NCBI GenBank assembly: GCA_026018925.1
Contig: JAKSZU010000009.1
Coordinates: 74,868,041 to 74,932,040, forward strand
Length of the DNA stretch: 64,000 nt
DNA from: Tupaia tana
Lineage: Eukaryota; Chordata; Mammalia; Scandentia; Tupaiidae
Direction of reading: 5' to 3'
In this document: positions 22,401 to 35,999 of the stretch, in pieces
Numbering within the stretch: position 1 is the first letter of the stretch
Layout of the letters: every line of letters starts with the position of its first letter
Notes under the pieces: model-generated
Seen by the model: the letters and a program-made list of their open reading frames with translations, nothing else
Told to the model about the DNA's origin: nothing
Databases searched by the model: none
Program-made: the position numbers and the translations under genes

Positions 22401-25400
22401 GAGGGATGACTGCCCCCAGGAGTTCCAGCCCCGGGACCCCAAGCCAGACTCCCCTCTTTCAGCCAGGTACATTTTTTTCCGTTTTTTTTTTTCTATGTCT
22501 TGTTACAAACGCCTTACTTTTATAAATTTCTCTCTGCTGACTAACACATAGGAACGCCCTCAGTTAATCCACACCACACTCCCATCTTTCGACCCCAGGG
22601 ACAGGGTCTTCGAGGGAGGATTGCCCCCCAGTAGTTCCAGCCCCGGGACACAAAGACAGACTCCCCTCTTTCAGCCAGGTACATTTATTTCCCTTTTTTT
22701 TTTCTCTGTCTTGATACCCACCCCTTTCATTTGTAAATTTCTCTCTTCTGATCAACACATAGGAACGCCCTCAGTTCATCCACAACACACTCGAATCTTT
22801 CGACCCCTTGTCCCGGATCTTTGTGGGAGAACAGCTCTCCAGTAGTTCCAGCCCCGGGACCCCAAGCCAGACTCCCCTCTTTCAGCCAGGTTCAACTTTT
22901 TCCCTTTTTTTTTCTCTGTCTGTTACCCAGGTCTTTCATTTGTAAATTTCTCTCTTCTGATTAACACATAGGAACGCCCTCAGTTCATCCACACCACACT
23001 CCCATCTTTCGAGCCCTGGGCCAGGATCTTCGAGCGAGGACTGATCCCCGGAAGTTCCAGCCCCGGGACACCAAGCCAGACTCCTCTATTTCTGCCAGGT
23101 ACATTTTTTTCCCTTTTTTTTTCTCTGTCTTGTTACCCACGCCTTTCATTTGTAAATTTCTCTCTTTGGTTCAACACATGGGAACGCCCTCAGTTCATCC
23201 ACACCACAATCCCAACTTTCGACCCCTGGGCCAGGGTCTTCCAGGGAGTACTGCCCCCCAGTTTTTCCAGCCTGAGGACCCAAAGCCAGACACCCCTCTT
23301 TCAGCCAGGTACATTTATTTTCCTTTTTTTTTTTTTCTCTGTCTTGTTACCCACGCCTTTCATTTGTAAATTTCTCTCTTCTGATCCACCCATAGGAAAG
23401 CCCTCAGTTCATCCACACCACTCCCCCATCTTTCGATCCCTAGGCCAGGGTCTTCTAGGGAGGACTGCCCCCCCAGTAGTTCCAGCAGCGGGATTCCAAG
23501 CCAGATTCCCCTCTTTCAGCCAGGTACATTTTTTTCTCTTTTTTTTTTTTTTTTTTTGTCTGTCTTGTTACCCAAGCCTTTCATTTGTAAATTTCTCTCT
23601 TCTGATCAACCCATAGGAACGCCCTCAGTTCATCCACACCACACTCCCATATTTCGACCCGTGGGCCAGGTTTTTCGAGGGAGGACTGCCCCCAGTAGTT
23701 CCAGCCCTGGGACCCCAAGCCTGACTCCCCTCTTTCAGCCAGGTACATTTTTTTCGCTTTTTTTTTTTTCTCTGTCTTGTTACAAACGCCTTACTTTTAT
23801 AAATTTCTCTCTGCTGACTAACACATAGGAACTCCCCCAGTTCATCCACACCACACTCCTATATTTCTAACCCTGGGCCAGGGTCTTCGAGGTAGTACTG
23901 CCCCCCAGCAGTTCCAGCCCTGGGAAGCCAAGCCAGAATCCCCTCTTACAGCCAGGTTCCTTTTTTTTCCTTTTTTTTTCTCTCTGTCTTGTTACCCACG
24001 CCTTTCATTTATAAATTTCTCTTCTGATCTACACATAGGAACGCCCTCAGTTCATCCACACCACACTCCCATCTTTCGACCCCTGGGCCTGGGTCTTCCA
24101 GGGAGGACTGCCCCCCAGTAGTTCCAGCCCTGGAACCCCAAGCCAGACACCCCTGTTTCAGCCAGGTACATTTTTTTTCCTTTTTTTTTTTCTCTATCTT
24201 GTTACCCAAGTCTTTCATTTGTAAATTTTTCTCTTCTGATCAACACATAGGAACGCCCTCAGTTCATCCCCAATATACTCCCATCTTTCGACCCCCTTTG
24301 CCAGTGTCTTCGAGGGAGGACTGACCCCCAGTAGTTCCAGCCCCGGGACCCCAAGCCAGAATCCCCTCTTACAGCCAGGTTCCTTTTTTTCCTTTTTTTT
24401 TTCTCTGTCTTGTTACCCATGTCTTTCATTGGTAAATTTCTCTCTTCTTATCTACACATAAGAAAGCCCTCAGTTCATCCACACCGCACTCCCATCTTTC
24501 TACCCCTGGGCCAGGGTCTTCGAGGGAGGACTGCCCCCCGGTAGTTCCAGCCCCACGAACCCAGGCCACAGCTCCCTTTTTCAGCCAGCAATGCCCTCAG
24601 TTCATCCACACCACACTCCCCTCTTTCGACACCTAGGCCAGGATCTTCGAGGGAGGACTGCCCCCCAGTAGTTCCAGCCCCGGGACCCCAGGCCAGGCCC
24701 CCCTCATTCAGCCAGGAACGCCCTCAGTTCATCCACACCACACTCCCATCTTTCGACCACTGGGCCACGATCATTGAGGGAGGACTGCCCCCCAGTAGTT
24801 CCAGCCCCGGGAACCCAGGCCAGACCCCCCTCTTTAAGCCAGGTAATTTTTTTTCCCTTTTTTTTTCCTCTGTCCTGTTACCCACATCTTTCATTTCTAA
24901 ATTTCTCTCTTCTGATCAACATACCAGAACGCCCTCAGTTCATCCACACCACACTCCTATCTTTCGACCCCTGGGCCAGGGTCTTCGAGGGAGGACTGCC
25001 CCCCAGTAGTTACAGCCCCGGGATCTCAAGACAGACTGCCCTCTTTCAGCCAGGTACATTTTTTTCCCTTTTTTTTTTCTCTGTCTCCTTACCCTCACCT
25101 TTCATTTGTAAATTTTTCTCTTCTGATCTACACATAGGAACGCCCTCTGTTCATCCACACCGCACTCCCATCTTTCGACCCCTGGGCCAGGGTCTTCGAG
25201 GGAGGACTGCACCCCAGTTGTTCCAGCACTGGGACCCCAAGCCAGACTCTGCTCTTTCATCCAGATACATTATTTTCCCTTTTTTTTTTTTTTATCTGTC
25301 TTGTTACCCACGCTTTTTATTTGTAAATTTTTCTCTTCTGATTAACACATAGGAACACCCTCAGTTCATCCAAACCACACTCCCATCTTTTGACCCCTGG

Positions 25401-28400
25401 GCCAGGGTCTTCCAGGGAGGACTGCCCCCCAGTAGTTCCAGCCAAGGGACCCCAAGCCAGACACCCCTGTTTCAGCCAGGGACCTTTTTTTTCCTTTTTT
25501 TTTCTCTGTCTTGTTTCCCAGGCATTTCATTTGTAAATTTTTCTGTTCTGATCAACACATAGGAATGCCCTCAGTTCATCACCAAAATACTCCCGTTTTT
25601 CGACCCCTTCGCTAGGGTCTTCGAGGGAGGACTCCCCCCGAGAAGTTCCAGCCCCGGGACCCTAAGTCAGACTCCCCTCTTTCAGCCAGGTACATTTTTT
25701 TCCTTTATTTTTTCTCTGTCTTGTTACCCACGCCTTTCATTTTTTAATTTCTCTCTTCTGATCAACAAATAGGAACGCCCTCAGTTCATCCACACCACAC
25801 TCCCATCTTTCAACCTCTGGGCCAAGGTTTTCGAGGACTGCCCCCCAGTAGTTCCAGCCCCGGGACCCCGAGCCAGACTCCCCTCTTTCAGCCAGGTACA
25901 TTTTTTTTCCCTTTTTTTTTTCTCTGTCTCCTTACCCACGTCTTTCATTTGTAAATTTCTCTCTTCTGATCAATAGATAGGAATGCCCTCAGTTAATCAA
26001 CACCAGACTCCCATTTTTCGACCCCTGGGCCGGCCTGGGTCTTCGAGGGAGGACTGCCCCCCAGTAGTTCCAACCCCGAGACCCCAAGCCAGTTTCCCCT
26101 CTTTCAGCCAGGTACATTTATTTCCCTTTTTTTTTTCTCTCTCTTCTGTTACCCTCGCCTTTCATTTGTAAATTTCTGTCTTCTGATCAACCCATATTAA
26201 CGCGCTAAGTTCATCCACACCACACTCCCATCTTTCAACCCCTGGGCCAGGGTCATCGAGGGAGTACTGCCCCCCAGTCGTTACAGACCCGGGACCACAA
26301 GACAGACTGCCCTCTTTCAGAAAGGTACATTTTTTTCCCTTTTTTTTTCTCTGCCTTGTTACCCACACCTTTCATTTGTAAATTTCTCTCTTCTGATCAA
26401 CATATAGGAACGCCCTCAGTTCATCCAAACCACACTCCCATCTTTTGACCCCTGGGCCAGGGTCTTCAATGGAGGACTGTCCCCCAGTAGTTCCAGCCCC
26501 GGTACCCCAAGCCAGACTCCCCTCTTTCAGCCAGGTACATTTTTGTCACTTTTTTTTTCCTCTGTCTTGTTACCCATGCCTTTCATTTGTAAATTTCTCT
26601 CTTCTGATCAACACATAGGAACACCCTCAGTTCATCCACACCGCACTCCCATCTTTTGACCCCTGGGCCAGGGTCTTCGAGGGAAAACTGCCCCCCAGTA
26701 GTTCTAGCTACGGGAACCCAAGCCAGACTCCCCTCTTTCAGCCAGGTATATTTTTTCCCTTTTTTCTTTCTCTGTCTTGTTACCCACGTTTTTCATTTGT
26801 ACATTTCTCTCTTCTGATCAACACATAGGAACGCCCGCAGTTCATCCACACCACACTACCACACTCCCATCTTTCGACCCCTGGGCCAGGGTCTTTGAGG
26901 GAGGACTGCCCCCAGAAGTTCCATCCCCAGGACCCAAGCCTGACTCCCCTCTTTCAGCCAGGTACATTTTTTCCCTTTTTTTTTCCTCTGTCTAGTTACC
27001 CAGGCCTTTCATTTGTAAATTTCTCTCTTCTGATCAACACATAGGAACGCCCTCAGTTCTTCCACACCACACTCCCATCTTTCGACCCCTGGGCCAGGAT
27101 CTTCGAGGGAGGACTGACCCCCAGGAGTTCCAGCCGCGGGACCCCAAGCCAGAACCCCCTATTACAGCCAGGTTCCTTTTTTTTCCTTTTTTTTTTCTCT
27201 GTCTTGTTACCCATCTCTTTCATTTGTAAATTTCTCTCTTCTGATCTACACATAGGAACGCCCTCAGTTCATCCAAACAACACTCCCATCTTTTGACCCC
27301 TGGGACAGGGTCTTCGAGGGAGGACTGCCCCCCAGTAGTTCCAGCCCCGGGACCCCAAGCCAGACACCCCAGTTTCAGCCAGGTACATATTTTTTCCTTT
27401 TTTTTTTCTCTGTCTTGTTACCCAGGCCTTTCATTTGTAAATTTTTCTCTTCTGATCAACACATAGGAACGCCCTCAGTTCATCCCCAAAATACTCCTGT
27501 TTTTCGACCCCTTGGCCAGGGTCTTCGAGGGAGGACTCCCCCCGAGAAGTTCCAGCCCCGGGACCCTAAGCCAGACTCCCCACTTCTGCCAGGTACATTT
27601 TTTTCCTTTTTTTTTTCTCTGTCTTGTTACCCCCGCCTTTCATTTGTTAATTTCTCTCTTCTGATCAACAAATAGGAACACCCTCAGTTCATCCACACCA
27701 CACTCCCATCTTTCGACCTCTGGGCCTGGGTCTTCGAGGACTGCCCCCCAGTAGTTCCAGCCCCGGGACCCCAAGCCAGACTACCCTCTTTCAGCCAGGT
27801 ACATTTTTTTCCCTTTTTTTTTCCCTCTGTCTTGTTACCCACATCTTTCATTTGTAAATTTCTCTCTTCTGATCAACAGATAGGAATGCCCTCAGTTCAT
27901 CAACACCACACTCCCATTTTTCGACCCCTTGGCCGGCCTGGGTCTTCGAGGGAGGACTGCACCCCAGTAGTTCCAACCCCGAGACCCCAAGCCAGTTTCC
28001 CCTCTTTCAACCAGGTACATTTATTTCCCTTTTTTTTTTCTCTGTCTTGTTACCCTCGCCTTTCATTTGTAAATTTCTCCCTTCTGATCAACCCATATTA
28101 ACGCCCTGAGTTCATCCACACCACACTCCCATCTTTCGACCCCTGGCCAGGGTCTTCCAGGGAGGACTGCCCCACAGTAGTTCCAACCCCTGGACCCCAA
28201 GCAAGACTAACCTCTTTCAGCCAGATTCAAGTTTTTCCCTTTTTTTTTCTCTGTCTGTTACCCACGTCTTTCATTTGTAAATTTCTCTCTTCTGATTAAC
28301 ACATAGGAACGCCCTCAGTTCATCCACACTACACTCCCATCTTTCGAGCCCTGGGCCAGGATCCTCGAGTGAGGACTGATCCCTGGAAGTTCCAGCCCCG

Positions 28401-31400
28401 GGACCCCAAGCCAGACTCCTCTATTTCTGCCAGGTACATTTTTTTTCCTTTTTTTTTCTCTGTCTTGTTACCCACGCCTTTCATTTGTAAATTTCTCTCT
28501 TTGGTTCAACACATAGGAACGCCCTCAGTTCATCCACACCACAATCCCAACTTTCGACCCCTGGGCCAGGGTCTTCCAGGGAGTACTGCCCCCCAGTTTA
28601 TCCAGCCTGAGGACCCAAACCAGACACCCCTCTTTCAGCCAGGTACATTTTTTTTCCTTTTTTTTTTTCTCTGTCTTGTTACCCACGCCTTTCATTTGTA
28701 AATTTCTCTCTTCTGATCAACCCATAGGAAAGCCCTCAATTCATCCACACCACACCCCCATCTTTCTATCCCTAGGCCAGGGTCTTCTAGGGAGGACTGC
28801 CCCCCCAGTAGTTCCAGCACCGGGATTCCAAGCCAGATTCCCCTCTTTCAGCCAGGTACATTTTTCTCTCTTTTTTTTTTTTTTTGTCTGTCTTGTTACC
28901 CAAGCCATTCATTTGTAAATTTCTCTCTTCTGATCAACCCATAGGAACGCCCTCAGTTCATCCACACCACACTCCCATATTTCGACCCGTGGGCCAGGTT
29001 CTTCGAGGGAGGACTGCCCCCAGTATTTCCAGCCCTGTGACCCCAAGCCTTACTCCCCTCTTTCAGCCAGGTACATTTTTTTCGCTTTTTTTTTCTCTGT
29101 CTTGTTACCCACGCCTTTCATTTGTAAATTTCTCTCTTCTGATCAACACATATGAACGCCCACAGTTCATCCACACCACACTCCCATCTTTGGACCCTGG
29201 TCCAGGGTTTTCGAGGGATGACTGCCCCCAGTAGTTCCAGCCCCAGGACCCCAAGCCAGACTGCCCTCTTTCAGCCAGGTACATTTTTTTCCGTTTTTTT
29301 TTTTCTCTGTCTTGTTACAAACGCCTTACTTTTATAAATTTCTGTCTGCTGACTAACACATAGGAACGCCCTCAGTTCATAAATACCACACTCCCATTTT
29401 CGACCCCTGGGCCTGGGTCTTCGAGGGAGGACTGCCCCCCAGTAGTTCAAACCCCGGGACCCGAAGCAAGACTTCCCTCTTTCAGCCAGGTACATTTTAT
29501 TCCCTTTTTTTTTTTTTCTCTTTCTTGTTACCCACGCCCTTCATTTGTACATTTCTCTCTTATGATCAACACATAGGAACGCCCTCAGTTCTTCCACACC
29601 ACACTCCCATCTTTCGACCCCTGGGCCAGGATCTTCGAGGGAGGACTGACCCCAGTAGTTCCAGCCGCGGGACCCCAAGCCAGAACCCCCTATTACAGCC
29701 AGGTTCCTTTTTTTTCCTTTTTTTTTCTCTATCTTGTTACCCATCTCTTTCATTTGTAAATTTCTCTCTTCTGATCTACACATAGGAAGGCCCTCAGTTC
29801 ATCCAAACCACACTCCCATCTTTTGACCCCTGGGCCAGGGTCTTCGAGGGAGGACTACCCCCCAGTAGTTCCAGCCCCGGGACCCCAAGCCAGACACCCC
29901 AGTTTCAGCCAGGTACATATTTTTTCCTTTTTTTTTTCTCTGTCTTGTTACCCAGGCCTTTCATTTGTAAATTTTTCTCTTCTGATCAACACATAGGAAC
30001 GCCCTCAGTTCATCCCCAAAATACTCCTGTTTTTCGACCCCTTGGCCAGGGTCTTCGAGGGAGGACTCCCCCCGAGAAGTTCCAGCCCCGGGACCCTAAG
30101 CCAGACTCCCCACTTCTGCCAGGTACATTTTTTTCCTGTTTTTTTTTCTCTGTCTTGTTACCCCCCGCCTTTCATTTCTTAATTTCTCTCTTCTGATCAA
30201 CAAATAGGAACACCCTCAGTTCATCCACACCACACTCCCATCTTTCGACCTCTGGGCCTGGGTCTTCGAGGACTGCCCCCAAGTAGTTCCAGCCCCGGGA
30301 CCCCAAGCCAGACTACCCTCTTTCAGCCAGGTACATTTTTTTCCCTTATTTTTTTTCCTCTGTCTTGTTACCCACGTCTTTCATTTGTAAATTTCTCTCT
30401 TCTGATCAACAGATAGGAATGCCCTCAGTTCATCAACACCACACTCCAATTTTTCGACCCCTTGTCCGGCCTGGGTCTTCGAGGGAGGACTGCACCCCAG
30501 TAGTTCCAACCCCGAGACCCCAAGCCAGTTTCCCCTCTTTCAGCCAGGTACATTTATTTTCCTTTTTTTTTTTTTTCTCTGTCTTGTTACCCTCGCCTTT
30601 CATTTGTAAATTTCTCCCTTCTGATCAACCCATATTAACGCCCTCCATTCATCCACACCACACTCCCATCTTTCGACCCCTGGTCCAGGGTCATGGAGGG
30701 AGTACTCTGCCTCAGTAGTTCCAGCCCCGGGACCCCAAGCCAGACTCCCCTCTTTCAGCCAGGTTCAAGTTTTTCCCTTTTTTTTTTCTCTGTCTGTTAC
30801 CCACGTCTTTCATTTGTAAATTTCTCTCTTCTGATTAACACATAGGAACGCCCTCAGTTCATCCACACCACACTCCCATCTTTCGAGCCCTGGGCCAGGA
30901 TCTTCGAGCGAGGACTGATCCCCGGAAGTTCCAGCCCCGGGACACCAAGCCAGACTCCTCTATTTCTGCCAGGTACATTTTTTTCCCTTTTTTTTTCTCT
31001 GTCTTGTTACCCACGCCTTTCATTTTTAAATTTCTCTCTTTGGTTCAACACATAGGAACGCCCTCAGTTCATCCACACCACAATCCCAACTTTCGACCCC
31101 TGGGCCAGGGTCTTCCAGGGAGTACTGCCCCCCCAGTTTTTCCAGCCTGAGGACCCAAAGCCAGACACCCCTCTTTCAGCCAGGTACATTTTTTTTCCTT
31201 TTTTTTTTTTCTCTGTCTTGTTACCCACGCCTTTCATTTGTAAATTTCTCTCTTCTGATCAACCCATAGGAAAGCCCTCAGTTCATCCACACCACACCCC
31301 CATCTTTCGATCCCTAGGCCAGGGTCTTCTAGGGAGGACTGCCCCCCGAGTAGTTCCAGCACCGGGATTCCAAGCCAGATTCCCCTCTTTCAGCCAGGTA

Positions 31401-34400
31401 CATTTTTTTCTCTCTTTTTTTTTTTTTGTCTGTCTTGTTACCCAAGCCTTTCATTTGTAAATTTCTCTCTTCTGATCAACCCATAGGAACGCCCTCAGTT
31501 CATCCACACCACACTCCCATATTTCGACCCGTGGGCCAGGTTCTTCGAGGGAGTACTGCCCCTAGTAGTTCCAGCCCTGTGACCCCAAGCCTGACTCCCC
31601 TCTTTCAGCCAGGTACATTTTTTTCGCTTTTTTTTTCTCTGTCTTGTTACCCACGCCTTTCATTTGTAAATTTCTCTCTTCTGATCAACACATATGAATG
31701 CCCACAGTTCATCCACACCACACTCCCATCTTTTGAACCCTGGTCCAGGGTTTTCGAGGGATGACTGCCCCCAGTAGTTCCAGCCCCGGGACCAAGCCTG
31801 ACTCCCCTCTTTCAGCCAGGTACATTTTTTCCGTTTTTTTTTTTTTCTCTGTCTTGTTACAAACGCCTTACTTTTATAAATTTCTATCTGCTGACTAACA
31901 CATAGGAACGCCCTCAGTTCATCCAAACCACACTCCTATCTTTCGAACCCTGGGCCAGGGTCTTCGAGGTAGTACTGCCCCCCAGCAGTTCCAGCCCTGG
32001 GACGCCAAGCCAGAATCCCCTCTTACAGCCAGGTTCCTTTTTTTTCTTTTTTTTTTCTCTCTGTCTTGTTACCCACGCCTTTCATTTGTAAATTTCTCTT
32101 CTGATCTACACATAGGAACGCCCTCAGTTCATCCACACCACACTCCCATCTTTCAACCCCTGGGCCAGGGTCTTCCAGGGAGGACTGCCCCCCAGTAGTT
32201 CCAGCCCCGGAACCCCAAGCCAGACACCCCTGTTTCAGCCAGGTACATTTTTTTTTCCTTTTTTTTTCTCTGTCTTGTTACCCAAGTCTTTCATTTGTAA
32301 ATTTTTCTCTTCTGATCAACACATAGGAACGTCCTCAGTTCATCCCCAATATACTCCCATCTTTCGACCCCCTTGGCCAGTGTCTTCGAGGGAGGACTGA
32401 CCCCCAGTAGTTCCAGCCCCGGGACCCCAAGCCAGAATCCCCTCTTACAGCCAGGTTCCTTTTTTTTCCTTTTTTTTTTTCTCTGTCTTGTTACCCATGT
32501 CTTTCATTGGTAAATTTCTCTCTTCTTATCTACACATGGGAAAGCCCTCAGTTCATCCACACCGCACTCCCATCTTTCTACCCCTGGGCCAGGGTCTTCG
32601 AGGGAGGACTGCCCCCCCGTAGTTCCAGCCCCGCGAACCCAGGCCACAGCCCCCTTTTTCAGCCAGCAATGCCCTCAGTTCATCCACACCACACTCCCCT
32701 CTTTCGACACCTAGGCCAGGATCTTCGAGGGAGGACTGCCCCCCAGTAGTTCCAGCCCCGGGACCCCAGGCCAGGCCCCCCTCATTCAGCCAGGAACGCC
32801 CTCAGTTCATCCACACCACACTCCCATCTTTCGACCACTGGGCCATGATCATTGAGGGAGGACTGCCCCCCAGTAGTTCCAGCCCCGGGACCCCAGGCCA
32901 GACCCCTCTCTTTAAGTGAGGTAATTTTTTCCCTTTTTTTTTTTCTCTGTACTGTTACCCACATCTTTCATTTCTAAATTTCTCTCTTCTGATCAACATA
33001 CCGGAACACCCTCAGTTCATCCACACCACACTCCCATCTTTCGACCCCTGGGCCAGGGTCTTCGAGGGAGGACTGCCCCCCAGTAGTTACAGCCCCGGGA
33101 TCTCAAGACAGACTGCCCTCTTTCAGCCAGGTACATTTTTTTCCCTTTTTTTTTTCTCTGTCTTGTTACCCTCGCCTTTCATTTGTAAATTTCTCCCTTC
33201 TGATCAACCCATATTAACGCCCTCCATTCATCCACACCACACTCCCATCTTTCGACCCCTGGTCCAGGGTCATGGAGGGAGTACTCTGCCCCAGTAGTTC
33301 CAGCCCAGGGACCCCAAGCCAGACTCCCCTCTTTCAGCCAGGTTCAAGTTTTTCCTTTTTTTTTTTCTCTGTCTGTTACCCACGTCTTTCATTTGTAAAT
33401 TTCTCTCTTCTGATTAACACATAGGAACGCCCTCAGTTCATCCACACCACACTCCCATCTTTCGAGCCCTGGGCCAGGATCTTCGAGCGAGGACTGATCC
33501 CCGGAAGTTCCAGCCCCGGGACACCAAGCCAGACTCCTCTATTTCTGCCAGGTACATTTTTTTCCCTTTTTTTTTCTCTGTCTTGTTACCCACGCCTTTC
33601 ATTTTTAAATTTCTCTCTTTGGTTCAACACATAGGAACGCCCTCAGTTCATCCACACCACAATCCCAACTTTTGACCCCTGGGCCAGGGTCTTCGAGGGA
33701 GGACTGCCCCCCAGTAGTTACAGCCCCGGGATCTCAAGACAGACTGCCCTCTTTCTGCCAGGTACATTTTTTTCCCTTTTTTTTTTCTCTGTCTCGTTAC
33801 CCTCGCCTTTCATTTGTAAATTTTTCTCTTCTGATCTACACATAGAAACGCCCTCTGTTCATCCACACCGCACTCCCATCTTTCGACCCCTGGGCCAGGG
33901 TCTTCGAGGGAGGACTGCCCCCCAGTTGTTCCAGCACTGGGACCCCAAGCCAGACTCTGCTCTTTCATCCAGATACATTATTTTCCCTTTTTTTTTTATC
34001 TCTCTTGTTACCCACGCTTTTTATTTGTAAATTTTTCTCTTCTGATCAACACATAGGAACGCCCTCAGTTCATCCAAACCACACTCCCATCTTTTGATCC
34101 CTGGGCCAGGGTCTTCCAGGGAGGACTGCCCCCCAGTAGTTCCAGCCAAGGGACCCCAAGCCAGACACCCCTGTTTCAGTCAGGGACCTTTTTTTTTCCT
34201 TTTTTTTTTCTCTGTCTTGTTACCCAGGCATTTCATTTGTAAATTTTTCTGTTCTGATCAACACATAGGAATGCCCTCAGTTCATCACCAAAATACTCCC
34301 GTTTTTCGACCCCTTCGCTAGGGTCTTCGAGGGAGGACTCCCCCCGAGAAGTTCCAGCCCCGGGACCCTAAGCCAGTTTCCCCTCTTTCAGCCAGGTACA

Positions 34401-35999
34401 TTTTTTTCCTTTATTTTTTCTCTGTCTTGTTACCCACGCTTTTCATTTTTTAATTTCTCTCTTCTGATCAACAAATAGGAACGCCCTCAGTTCATCCACA
34501 CCACACTCCCATCTTTCGACCTCTGGGCCAAGGTCTTCGAGGACTGCCCCCCAGTAGTTCCAGCCCCGGGACCCCGAGCCAGACTCCCCTCTTTCAGCCA
34601 GGTACATTTTTTTTTTCCTTTTTTTTTTTCTCTGTCTCCTTACCCACGTCTTTCATTTGTAAATTTCTCTCTTCTGATCAATAGATAGGAATGCCCTCAG
34701 TTCATCAACACCACACTCCCATTTTTCGACCCCTGGGCCGGCCTGGGTCTTCGAGGGAGGACTGCCCCCCAGTAGTTCCAACCCCGAGACCCCAAGCCAG
34801 TTTCCCCTCTTTCAGCCAGGTACATTTATTTCCCTTTTTTTTTTTCTCTCTTCTGTTACCCTCGCCTTTCATTTGTAAATTTCTGTCTTCTGATCAACCC
34901 ATATTAACGCGCTAAGTTCATCCACACCACACTCCCATCTTTCAACCCTTGGGCCAGGGTCATCGAGGGAGTACTGCCCCCCAGTCGTTACAGACCCGGG
35001 ACCACAAGACAGACTGCCCTCTTTCAGAAAGGTACATTTTTTTCCCTTTTTTTTTCTCTGCCTTGTTACCCACGCCTTTCATTTGTAAATTTCTCTCTTC
35101 TGATCAACATATAGGAACGCCCTCAGTTCATCCAAACCACACTCCCATCTTTTGACCCCTGGGCCAGGGTCTTCAAGGGAGGACTGCCCCCCAGTAGTTC
35201 CAGCCCCGGGACCCCAAGCCAGACTCCCCTCTTTCAGCCAGGTACATTTTTGTCACTTTTTTTTCCCTCTGTCTTGTTACCCATGCCTTTCATTTGTAAA
35301 TTTCTCTCTTCTGATCAACACATAGGAACACCCTCAGTTCATCCACACCACACTCCCATCTTTTGACCCCTGGGCCAGGGTCTTCGAGGGAGAACTGCCC
35401 CCCAGTAGTTCTAGCCACGGGAACCCAAGCCAGACTCCCCTCTTTCAGCCAGGTATATTTTTTCCCTTTTTTCTTTTCTGTCTTATTACTCACGTCTTTC
35501 ATTTGTAAATTTCTCTCTTCTGATCAACACATAGGAACGCCCTCAGTTCATCCACACCACACTCCCATCTTTCGACCCCTGGGCCAGGGTTTTTGAGGGA
35601 GGACTGCCCCCCAGTAGTTCCAGCCCCGGGACCCCAAGCCAGATTCCCCTCTTTCAGCCAGGTACTTTTTTTTCCTTTTTTTTTTCTCTGTCTTGTTACC
35701 CACGTCTTTCATTTGTAAATTTCTCTCTTCTTATCAACACATAGGAGCACCCTCAGTTCATCCACACCACACTCCCATCTTTCGACCCCTGGGCCAGGGT
35801 GTTCGAGGGAGGCCTGCCCCCCAGTAGTTCCAGCCACAGGACCCCAACTAGACTCCCCTCTTTCAGCCAGGTACATTTTTTTCCCTTTTTTTTTTCTCTT
35901 TCTTCTTACCCACGCCTTTCATTAGTAAATTTCTCTCTTCTGATCAGCACATAGGAATGCCCTCAGTTCATCCCCACCACACTCCCACCTTTGACCCCT

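Larger units (their letters stand above)
9641..35999 (+). repeat. 26-kb tandem array of L1-type 5'-UTR monomers
   Basis: Head-to-tail units with a period of about 209-212 bp (for example GTACAT at 10771, 10980 and 11402, a diverged GTATAT at 11192). About 125 units fit by length. Each unit is a GC-rich 127-bp module (GAACGCCCTCAGTTCATCC ... CTCTTTCAGCCAG) plus an AT/pyrimidine-rich linker of about 84 bp (GTACATTTTTTTCCC ... TCTGATCAACACATAG). The array runs without a break into the L1 leader at 36000. The same junction recurs at 53885, which identifies the units as the L1's repeated 5' UTR. A few modules abut without linker (near 9762, 9888, 10433, 24588, 24715, 32670, 32795). Neighbouring copies differ by a few percent to more than 10 percent, and blocks of several units are duplicated. 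Many short open frames occur on both strands because 210 is a multiple of three; I do not regard them as genes. Confidence 0.88.

Noticed and set aside
9641-35999. CRISPR array
   Set aside because: Units are too long (210 bp), linkers are themselves repeated and similar to each other, and the context is mammalian.
9641-35999. Independent centromeric satellite unrelated to L1
   Set aside because: The same monomer joins the same L1 leader at the same base at two places, so an L1 5' UTR origin explains it better. Later satellite-like amplification is kept as a hypothesis.
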